DNA of 64,000 nucleotides from Adineta vaga (Eukaryota > Rotifera), in assembly GCA_021613535.1 (NCBI GenBank), contig CP075492.1:2170001-2234000 (forward strand). Direction: 5' to 3'. The position numbers and the translations under genes were made by a program. Below, one piece after another: positions 56,202 through 64,000 of this stretch; within the stretch, counting starts at the first letter, position 1, and each line of letters begins with the position of its first letter. Below the pieces are notes generated by a model. That model had not been told where the DNA came from. It ran no database searches and saw only the letters and a program-made list of their open reading frames with translations.

Positions 56202-59200
56202 CTATGTCACTGTTGTGGTTGGTGCGAGATGTTTTTTCTTCAATTCTCTTAAAATCAATCGAAAAATGAACATTTTCGATAAATTTGTTGTTTGAAATTC
56301 TTTCAAATAACTTGTAGATGGTAAAACAAATAGAAGAAAACCAAGTGCTTGTGGTGCATAAGCAACAAGATAAGCAATAAGTAACAGATGTTTTTGCCAT
56401 GATGATAAATTTACACATGAAAAACTAAATGAAAGAATTGATTGTGGTAAACCACTGATGATGATGACTAATGGAACGATATACATTTCCTTTTGATTTT
56501 GAAATTGTCGTTGAAGATATTTGACAAATGTTTCCGAATTATTCGTTGCTCGAGAACGGCTACGCGCAGCTAAGATAATGAGTCCAGTAATTGATAAGAT
56601 TTGAATACAAAATGGAATAGTATAATGAAGAATAACAGTAATACGTTCATAAGTTGATACAATCGATGGATAACTAACAATACAAGTTGATTGGCCACTT
56701 GGATCTTTAATATAGAAGAATAATTCATGAATATCCATAATTGCAATGATAATTAACGTCAATAAACTTATGATTATTGTTAGACGAATATTTTTTAGTA
56801 AAATTGAAAAAGGAAATAAGATACTAAATATACGTATCATAGCAACCCAACTAATCAACCAAAATGAACATCGAATAGACGTCGAAAGTACATACGAAAT
56901 AATTTTACATAAAATATCATTGATTAAAAAATCTAAAAGTATTTGAAAACTTTTCAAAGTTAGTGACAACAACGTCAGTTGACTAATTATTGAGAAGAAT
57001 AAAAGATAAATTCCAACACATGTTTTTCGTAAATTTGATTGACTAAATGTAATTATTGTTGCATAATTAGTCATTCCACCAAAAATAAACATAAGAAAAA
57101 CCATAATACAATAGATTATTTGATAAACATAAGAAACGCGAAGAAGAGCTGAATGAAGTGTAAAACTTAATCCATCATCAATAAATTGACATAATCGACC
57201 CGAACGACATGATGGACAAAGACAAAAATAATTATCTTTACGTAAACGATTTTCAATTAAACATTGACCATGAGCATAACAGAATGAACATCGTTCAATA
57301 TTATGATCATAATTAAAACATTCCACACGATAATGATCTTCATCGCAAATACATAAAAAATTATGATCATAAAAGCAGAATAAACTTGAATTCTTTCGAC
57401 AAAGATGATGATATTTATAAACATGTATTTTATCCTCATTTTTTGGAAATAACATACGAACGTTTATACAACGATTCATTTCGCTCATTTGTGTTGTAGT
57501 ATTGATAGATGTAACATTGATTTGTAAGGAAAGAATGTAAATATTAACTTGATTAATATCGATGTATTGTTTCGCTACGATAATATCAGGTGGTTTCATT
57601 TCACTATGTAAATCCGTCATTTGATTAGGAAGTCGTTTGTAAATATATTGTGAGATTAAAATTAATTTCAATGTGAAAACATCTATTCGAAAATATTGAA
57701 TAATTATCGCTTTATGCTCAACAGTTTCATTGATATATAAAGAAACTATCTGTTTTGATAATTCACATCGTTTTCCATAGTATAAATTAGTACACATGCA
57801 ATAGTATTCAGTTGGTTTCACTGAAGGTAGACAAGTACCATTATTTTCACAAGGATTTCGAGTACATTGGTCGTATAAAAGTTCACATCGATGGCCATAA
57901 CGTTCTGACGAACAAATACAGTATGCAGATCGATAACTTCGTCGGTACAATGCATTTCCGAAACAATAACTTTGGTTAGAATTATGATTGGATGAAGAAC
58001 AAATGTAATTCTGTGGTTGATTGAAAAGTTGATGGCATTGATAATGTTTTTCACATGGATTACTCGAACATGGATTGTAAATATTGTCAGTTTTATTTAA
58101 ACGCAGAATTTTAACAAGACGAAATGATGGAAGATAATCGAAATAGATCGGATATTTCCACACACTAATAAATAATGGATTTTCATTTTGATTTAATTCA
58201 TAAGCTTCAATTTGAACTGAATAAGGATGTTCATGAATAATATTTGATTGATTAAAGTATCGCTGTCGCTTTTTCTCCAATGATGTATTCGTTCGCGAAT
58301 AAAGGAAACGAATGATTTGTTTCTTAGGACTAGTGATCTCAATAGCTGGTCGAACATGAAATTGTTTGATAGCAAGAATTTGATTTTCATATGAGAACAA
58401 AACGAGCATCTTTAGTACCAATGTTGTATTTGTATTCATTGGATATTTGAAAGTTGAGATATCTAAACTAAGAATAACAGTCAATCGATCATTATAAAAC
58501 TGACATTTGTCACCATAGTATTGTTCAGGACAAAAACAAGCAATTGATTCATTATAACTATAAATGCCCACGCCACGATTACATATATAAGCAATCGGCG
58601 AAGAAATCTTATTGACTATATCGATACTTTTGACAGTTTCCGATGTTGTAGAGTTGGGTATACTAATGTTTGATATTGTTTTTATTTTGTAAGGAAACAT
58701 TGGTAGATTCAAGTACTTGGAAGCCGTGGAAACAATGTTTTCCTTCTGACTCCGATAATTACTTGCAACAGTTTCACGTTCGAGATTCGAAATCCGACAA
58801 TAGTATTCATCTTCTCCATGTGAACAGTCTGATTTTTGGTTACACCATCCATTCCTAATACAAGTTCCATTCCAGCATCGAAAATCATTAGCCTCTGTAC
58901 AGTTATCGGAGTCTGTAAGACCAGCACACATTCGTTCATCATCAATAATATTAGGACATCTGACGATGCAAACATCATAAAAGTCAATGCAAGTTTTAGT
59001 TGAAAGACATTGGAAAGCGTATCCAAGCATACTTCTATGATTGCAATATTCTATTGTGTTTCGCTCATCTAAAGCACCTAAACAATCAGGATGACCATTG
59101 CCAACCTTTTCAAGACTAATACACGAACAATTCGATAAATGAGAAGAATTAATTGGAAAACATGGAAATTCTATACTGAAATCACAAATATTTCCGAATG

Positions 59201-61226
59201 GTTGATCGTCATAGAGTATTTGATAATGTTCTTGTATAGTGAAATTACTGATAAGATTTAAGTTATGTAAAGATAATGAATGATTAGTAAAAGAAATTCC
59301 TTGCTCATCTGATGCATCCAAGCAATCCCATTCTCCATCTAGAACCCAATTACGAGCAATACATTGGCCTGAGTGACATTGCCACTGATCTTTAGAGCAG
59401 ACCCACGAATCTTTACAAATATTGCGATCTTCGTCTAGTTGTAGATCCATGTCCCAAAATGTGTCACAATAGGCCCGAAATGCCAGATGTTCTACGGATT
59501 GAGTTACTATGTTAACTTTCCATGAATTTTCAATGTATTGTCTAAGAATTTCGCGACCACTGTTCCATCTACTATGGTAATTTAATTTTGACGGAAGTAA
59601 CTCATCATAATTATTGTCACAATCACTTACATGATCACTGAGAAGATGGATAGGTAAACATGTTGGCTTCTCGGAAGAACATCGAAAACGATGTCGCCGC
59701 ATTCTTATACATGTATTCAACACTAACTTTCTATTGATCTCAGATTCATCCATCTGATCTGCACAATCAACAGATCCATCTGCTATGCGGTATGCGGATA
59801 TACATTCTTTCGTACGATTACATACATCAATTACATTATATGGTTGATTTGTGAATGTTTCAGAATTATTGTAACAAAATTGATCATAACCAACTCTAAG
59901 AATAGAAGAATATTTTACTTGAGACATACATAATAATTCTTCCCATTGACGAAGAGATCTATACGTAGAATATGACATATTTATATGATTTTGGATTAGA
60001 TATTGCCGACATTTAATAGTTCCGTTGATTGTAATAAAGTCTGCTCTGTAATTGTCCCATGACCGCTCAATGTTATAAAAATGATACATGTAGGGACCAA
60101 TTATTGCACCCTTAGGATATTGATTAAATGGTGATGGACAATAGTTTCTTAGTTGTTCAATATAGTTCTTACCATCACTCAAAGAAACACAATTCTTTTC
60201 TGCTCCTTGGGAAAGAGCACATTTCAAGAAATAGATGCATAGTTCAGGATTAGTTCGGTTTAAAATCTTGACCTCCCTATAGTCTCCGCCTAAATAACAT
60301 CTACCATTGGATAAAGTCCATTGCTTTTTGAAGTTATGGGTTTCACACATGTAATATTGCTCACGATAACTATGACATGTTTCTGCCACCTTTGACGGCT
60401 TTTGAAAAGCTAGACGATCTACAATACATTGTCCATCACCACACGAATAATAATTTCTTAAACATATGCGATCGTCACATTCCATACTAACTTGCTGAAA
60501 TGTACAGTCAAAATTAGCCTTATAGCTAATTTCATCTGTCATATCCATACAATCATAGTTACCATCAAGAAAATAGTCATCAGGTATACACATTCCGTTT
60601 ACACATCGATATTCATCATCCTCACATTCATTAAATTCCAATTTATCACAATTTTCTTCATCGTATCCAAACATACACTGTTGAACACCATCACAAATAT
60701 TCCGCCAATCAAGACACATTAGACCAGAGTCACATAGTAATGTTTTATAACATAAAATATCACCATATATCTGCATTTTATTTGGATCTTCCTTTCTTTC
60801 TTTCAATTCCCATTCAAGTGTTTCTTCGAATGTTGTACCAATCGGTAACATATATTCACAATGTCTTCCAAATGTTTGTGAATTTGTACATTCACATACA
60901 TAATTATCGCTTTCGCTAGTTATGTAATTCATATAATCTTCTACTTTTTCAATACCAGAATTCCAATTATGTAGAATAAAACTCGCATTAATGGAATTAT
61001 TCATTAATAAAGTAAATGTATAAATTTTACCATTATTATAACAGTATGGTGTATCGTTATCTCGTTGTAGAACGATTGGCTCGCTTGGCCGACGACAATA
61101 AAGAAGATCTTGATGATGTATACAATCATAAAATTCTGCTGTTAAGCTATCTTCAGTATGATGTATGTAAACATTCGTTTGAACAATGGATAAAAGCAAT
61201 GCTACACGTAGTATTTGTATCAGCAT
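56202..61226 (-). CDS. LDLa/EGF-repeat seven-transmembrane receptor C (1,674 aa)
   Basis: One uninterrupted frame. The signal peptide is residues 1-18. The N-terminal domain is shared with A and B (CRRPSEP..., EDYMNYITS, CEYMLPIGT). It has about eight LDLa repeats, for example CLDWRNICDGVQQCMFGYDEENC, CVNGMCIPDD and CWNGTCIRNGWCNQKSDCSHGEDEYYC. A CNRGVGIY...CFCPEQYYGDKCQFY module follows, then a ~150-residue spacer with an FDYLPSFRLVKIL strand pattern also found in A and B. EGF modules come next (CSSERYGHRCE; CENNGTC...CMCTNLYYGKRCE), and seven helices occupy the last ~340 residues, ending in FVLPSTSYLKEF. This is the only intact single-exon member of the three and the best model for the family. 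Role: probable cell-surface receptor with a large ligand-binding ectodomain. Confidence 0.9.
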   Translation of the reverse strand: MLIQILRVALLLSIVQTNVYIHHTEDSLTAEFYDCIHHQDLLYCRRPSEPIVLQRDNDTPYCYNNGKIYTFTLLMNNSINASFILHNWNSGIEKVEDYMNYITSESDNYVCECTNSQTFGRHCEYMLPIGTTFEETLEWELKERKEDPNKMQIYGDILCYKTLLCDSGLMCLDWRNICDGVQQCMFGYDEENCDKLEFNECEDDEYRCVNGMCIPDDYFLDGNYDCMDMTDEISYKANFDCTFQQVSMECDDRICLRNYYSCGDGQCIVDRLAFQKPSKVAETCHSYREQYYMCETHNFKKQWTLSNGRCYLGGDYREVKILNRTNPELCIYFLKCALSQGAEKNCVSLSDGKNYIEQLRNYCPSPFNQYPKGAIIGPYMYHFYNIERSWDNYRADFITINGTIKCRQYLIQNHINMSYSTYRSLRQWEELLCMSQVKYSSILRVGYDQFCYNNSETFTNQPYNVIDVCNRTKECISAYRIADGSVDCADQMDESEINRKLVLNTCIRMRRHRFRCSSEKPTCLPIHLLSDHVSDCDNNYDELLPSKLNYHSRWNSGREILRQYIENSWKVNIVTQSVEHLAFRAYCDTFWDMDLQLDEDRNICKDSWVCSKDQWQCHSGQCIARNWVLDGEWDCLDASDEQGISFTNHSLSLHNLNLISNFTIQEHYQILYDDQPFGNICDFSIEFPCFPINSSHLSNCSCISLEKVGNGHPDCLGALDERNTIEYCNHRSMLGYAFQCLSTKTCIDFYDVCIVRCPNIIDDERMCAGLTDSDNCTEANDFRCWNGTCIRNGWCNQKSDCSHGEDEYYCRISNLERETVASNYRSQKENIVSTASKYLNLPMFPYKIKTISNISIPNSTTSETVKSIDIVNKISSPIAYICNRGVGIYSYNESIACFCPEQYYGDKCQFYNDRLTVILSLDISTFKYPMNTNTTLVLKMLVLFSYENQILAIKQFHVRPAIEITSPKKQIIRFLYSRTNTSLEKKRQRYFNQSNIIHEHPYSVQIEAYELNQNENPLFISVWKYPIYFDYLPSFRLVKILRLNKTDNIYNPCSSNPCEKHYQCHQLFNQPQNYICSSSNHNSNQSYCFGNALYRRSYRSAYCICSSERYGHRCELLYDQCTRNPCENNGTCLPSVKPTEYYCMCTNLYYGKRCELSKQIVSLYINETVEHKAIIIQYFRIDVFTLKLILISQYIYKRLPNQMTDLHSEMKPPDIIVAKQYIDINQVNIYILSLQINVTSINTTTQMSEMNRCINVRMLFPKNEDKIHVYKYHHLCRKNSSLFCFYDHNFLCICDEDHYRVECFNYDHNIERCSFCYAHGQCLIENRLRKDNYFCLCPSCRSGRLCQFIDDGLSFTLHSALLRVSYVYQIIYCIMVFLMFIFGGMTNYATIITFSQSNLRKTCVGIYLLFFSIISQLTLLSLTLKSFQILLDFLINDILCKIISYVLSTSIRCSFWLISWVAMIRIFSILFPFSILLKNIRLTIIISLLTLIIIAIMDIHELFFYIKDPSGQSTCIVSYPSIVSTYERITVILHYTIPFCIQILSITGLIILAARSRSRATNNSETFVKYLQRQFQNQKEMYIVPLVIIISGLPQSILSFSFSCVNLSSWQKHLLLIAYLVAYAPQALGFLLFVLPSTSYLKEFQTTNLSKMFIFRLILRELKKKHLAPTTTVT

Positions 61227-61506
61227 TATGTCTGGTATTCAAATCTGTCAAAAAAAATTTTTTATGAATAATATTCTTTTATTGTTACAGTCTATAACGT
61301 TACTTTATTTGCCAATTTTTTTCTTCTATTTATCACGTTGAATTCATAGGAATATACTTAGTTTCAAGTTACTTATTGTATAAGCTCGTTATAGTAAAAC
61401 ATAATACATAAATGATAAAACTCCTGACAGACACACATGTCTCACATCAAATTATAGATTGTTAGTAATAGTTTTTTTTTGTGTCAATATCATTCGTTCA
61501 ATGTGT

Positions 61507-61770
61507 TTAATAAACTCGAACCCGATCAAAAGCCATGTTTTCGTGGCCAAATAGTTGTATCATCAGGTGCACCAGCCCAACCTTCACTAATAGATAAATT
61601 TAAATATATATAGAAAGGCCATTTTCCGCTCTAACAATCGACGGGATTAATCGAGTTTGGTATATTTGTTGTATTAAATTCAAAATAAGTGACTTCATTA
61701 GATCCAATAAACAATACTATGATTATGTAACATTGAATGATCTGGTGTTCTCCAAAAAGCACCATACTAT
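61507..61770 (-). pseudogene. Glycoside hydrolase family 16 relic (C-terminal end)
   Basis: Minus-strand pieces in neighbouring frames read HNHSIVYWI, NEVTYFEFN, then after a stop SGKWPFYIYLNLSISEGWAG, PDDTTIWP and, in another frame, MAFDRVRVY followed by a stop. These match the end of GH16 beta-glucanases (the WPF-x-LNLAxGG and VDYVRVY landmarks). At least one stop and two frame changes occur. The catalytic E-x-D-x-x-E region is not present. Rotifer GH16 genes are often discussed as horizontally acquired; that is background knowledge. Confidence 0.55.
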
Positions 61771-61884
61771 CATCTTTAGTTACATTGGCCATTATATTCT
61801 ATGCTTTGTTCCAAACAATACCACCATGAGCACGTTGATCATTAGGATCAGCCCATTGATGACCTCTAGACCATTGATATGACT

Positions 61885-62095
61885 GTATAAAACGATTATG
61901 AAATAGACAGACAATGTAAGAGAGACATTAGCTGTTGTTAAATGTGTAATCATATGTGATTGACGATGAATTAAAATAATAAGAAGAAAAGCTATGACAA
62001 ATAGAAAGACCAATTGTACTTAAAATTAGAATCAATAGATAAATAATTGAAAAGTATCTAATATTATTAATTTTATCTTTTGAATTCAAAAGCAT
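61885..62095 (-). pseudogene. Relic of a rhodopsin-like receptor (helices 1-2)
   Basis: From 62095 one frame reads YLLILILSTIGLS. After a frame change, FVIAFLLIILIHRQSHMIT and TANVSLTLSVYFIIVL follow, as in helix 1, loop 1 and helix 2. It runs directly into the GH16 relic, so the two remnants are juxtaposed. Confidence 0.5.
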
Positions 62096-62149
62096 ATTTT
62101 AATCAAATAAAATGAGAAAAAAAGAAATGATGGTTCATTTATATGCTAA

Positions 62150-62515
62150 GAAACGTGTATGAACATTTAGTTTTTGTTTAGCTATTTCCATTAATCGATG
62201 CATAGTATGAGCCGAATAGTATTTTCCATTCAGTTGGGTTTGAGTTAATGGATTTTGAATAGCTTCAATACATTCATCTGATGTATCAAGATTATCGACA
62301 CGTAAAAATTTTTATTTCATCATTGGGGCATAATCCATTGTTAAGCGATACAGTACTTTTGTTCGTTATTAGATTTTCAGATATATAAAAGATTCGTATA
62401 AGAGATTGATTAATCTTGAACATTTTAGCTAAATATGTAACACCTTTCATCTGTAATTCTATTTGCTTGAAGATCAAGTTATGTTAATGTTCCATTGTGA
62501 ATTAATGCTTCAACA
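62150..62515 (-). pseudogene. Leucine-rich-repeat relic
   Basis: Minus-strand fragments ISVEALIHNGTLT, (stop) LDLQANRITDEG and GVTYLAKMFKINQSL show the ~28-residue ribonuclease-inhibitor-type LRR spacing. A frame change is followed by LRVDNLDTSDECIEAIQNPL. Stops prevent a product. Confidence 0.5.
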
Positions 62516-62576
62516 GAAATCTTAGAATTGGTAAGTAAGATCTTGAAAAGACTAAAGCGACATTATTAATATATAA

Positions 62577-62673
62577 AGGGTGGGTGTGGGTGTGGGTGTG
62601 GGTGTGGGTGTGGGTGTGGGTGTGGGTGTGGGTGTGGGTGTGCGCACTACATCTATCTAACACCCGTACCCTT
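62577..62673. repeat. Perfect TGTGGG array inside a telomere-like palindrome
   Basis: About ten uninterrupted GTGGGT/TGTGGG hexamers (62578-62641) form the left arm. They are followed by TGCGCACTACATCTATCTAA and CACCCGTACCCTTCTTGAT. The unit equals the telomeric repeat that I recall for bdelloids. The right arm has only two units, so the left arm has expanded. Confidence 0.88.
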
Positions 62674-62783
62674 CTTGATCGACATGTAAACAACTGAAAA
62701 TTGTTTTCTCATCTTTAACATCGTTGGTAACATCGTTTGCTAGTGGTGATGCTTATTCGATAATAGAGTTTTTAGAAGGAATG

Positions 62784-62832
62784 CGGGGTGTGGGTGTGGG
62801 TACTATATCTATCTAACACTCACCCTCAAGAT
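62784..62832. repeat. Telomere-like palindrome
   Basis: GCGGGGTGTGGGTGTGGGTA, loop CTATATCTATCTAA, then CACTCACCCTCAAGATAT. Its loop matches that of the element 110 bp to the left. Confidence 0.85.
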
Positions 62833-63007
62833 ATATCCACTCGCCTGACATCACTTAAATTTTTATTCAAACATATTCTTAATACTTTCATAGTATTAAA
62901 TAGTAAAATATAATATAAGTACTACTCATACAGAACAAAATCATTCAGACAAAACTTAGAAGCAGAGTTCAAGAATATGTTATTGTCCGCGGTTTATTGA
63001 GACTGCG

Positions 63008-63969
63008 TTACCCATCGACTAGATTATCGATTTGATTTTTCTGTCGACAAAATAATATTCGCTTTTTGGTTGCTCGACGAAATTTCGGTGATGAAATGAA
63101 AAACACATAACAAGTTCCCTACAATAGAAATCCTTCATCAAGGTTCTATAAAATCAATATCATACCGCATAGTAACCATAATTCCACAAAGTAAGTAACG
63201 TAGCGACGAAACTCTCATGTTTAAGCCGAGTTGCATCTTTCGTTTGATTTTTTGTAATATAAATATATGTAACAATAACTCCATATGGAATTAAACAGAC
63301 ATTCACCAGAATAACTTGAAATAATGTCATTCGTACTACCTGCTGGTCAGCATGTTTATTGACAAGAGCTCGGATCGAATGAATATTTCGATAAGTCAAA
63401 TATCCAAATAAAAGCGTCATTATAATTGGAATAACAGCCAGTAAACCAAGAAGAAATACCGATCTGTACTTCACAAAGTAGCTATACGTGATTTCACACT
63501 TTCCTGTCGTAGGCAAAATTTCATAAGACAACGCTGCAGGAATTCCTTGAAGATTCGATATAATTATCATAATGAGAACGAAACGGTGTGCCCATCGAAT
63601 ATTGCTTAAACGCCGTAGTTTTACATGACGTGATGTGACCAGAAACTGATCGATCATTGCCATACACGGACATGTTACTACAATCATAGAGAGAGTATAG
63701 AGTAAATAGTTTCTTGCCTTACACCAATGTGTCGATATTTGTGTTACATCGATGTTAAAACCGAAAGCAATACGAGTAGAAAGATTAATCATAAGGAAAG
63801 CAGTGTTGAAAATAGAAGCAATAAGAAAATAAAATGTGGCAGGATTTGTACGATAAGAACGAACAATTGAAAATATGTAAACATTTATAGTATTTCCTAA
63901 GACACCAGTGATGAGAAGACAGAAACCACCATAAATTGTAATTTGTTGAGCAATGTAAATCAATGACAT
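63008..63969 (-). CDS. Rhodopsin-like G-protein-coupled receptor (two exons, 304 aa)
   Basis: Exon 1 is 63969-63166 and exon 2 is 63118-63008. The 47-bp phase-0 intron runs from GTATGA to TTGTAG. The first exon alone ends inside helix 7 (LWNYGYYA). The second adds GTCYVFFISSPKFRRATKKR, which completes helix 7 and a basic tail, so the splice is well supported. Other marks are VLGNTINVYIF in helix 1, YRTNPATFYFL, HWCKARNYLL before helix 3 and IDQFLVTSRH in place of DRY. It is of the same broad class as 33175 but a separate branch. The ligand is unknown. Confidence 0.85.
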
Positions 63970-64000
63970 ATCTTTACTTTAGATAAATCCACAAATCGAT

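Noticed and set aside
62502-62693. Open frame encoding a Thr-His repeat
   Set aside because: It is only the translation of the TGTGGG array.

Overview
The window is nuclear DNA of a small invertebrate animal, most likely a bdelloid rotifer. It is AT-rich, with compact genes whose introns are about 47-70 bp with GT...AG ends. It also carries gene families that I associate with bdelloids: LDLa/EGF receptors with a seven-helix C-terminus, many short rhodopsin-like receptors, and ADP-ribosyltransferases fused to kinesin-light-chain-type TPRs. Repeats of TGTGGG, which I recall as the bdelloid telomere unit, are scattered through it. No tRNA, rRNA or CRISPR was recognised. The species call is an inference; no search was run.

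Layout. 1-6,339: a small glycine-rich secreted peptide gene, a two-exon glutamine/lysine-rich coiled-coil gene and sparse intergenic DNA with a 72-bp direct repeat. 6,340-12,445: a multi-exon LDLa-EGF-7TM receptor and a TRAF-type zinc-finger gene, both on the minus strand. 12,447-21,167: a Russian-doll mobile element. A TTAA-flanked piggyBac-like transposon has its transposase split by a 5.6-kb DNA transposon (8-bp target duplication) and again by a 223-bp solo LTR (5-bp duplication). Removing both insertions leaves one continuous reading frame of 599 codons. 21,823-26,540: a second LDLa-EGF-7TM receptor with a frameshift. 29,732-37,008: a seven-exon ZnT/SLC30 zinc transporter, an eight-exon neuronal-calcium-sensor gene, a rhodopsin-like receptor, a receptor relic and an astacin protease. 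37,892-45,498: an ART-TPR protein, a frameshifted perforin-2/MPEG1-like gene and a receptor with one nonsense codon. 46,200-51,686: decayed fragments (including a tandem zinc ribbon), a membrane-anchored serine carboxypeptidase and an Ig-domain surface protein. 52,683-61,226: a second ART-TPR and a third LDLa-EGF-7TM receptor. 61,507-64,000: a gene graveyard (GH16, receptor and LRR relics), a perfect TGTGGG array and a two-exon receptor.

Most gene products are for sensing or contact outside the cell: receptors, secreted or anchored proteases, Ig and MACPF proteins, and ART enzymes. Several are freshly broken by single lesions, as expected for large, turning-over families.

The most unusual feature is a family of about 18 short elements, spaced every few kilobases and all outside coding exons. 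Most are a palindrome with a G-rich telomere-like left arm (ATCTTGAGGGTGTGGGTG), a loop of about 15-30 nt with recurring sequence, and a C-rich right arm ending CACCCTCAAGAT. They are my main candidate for an undescribed system: a mobile palindrome, a boundary or terminator, or a source of, or substrate for, telomere-like sequence.
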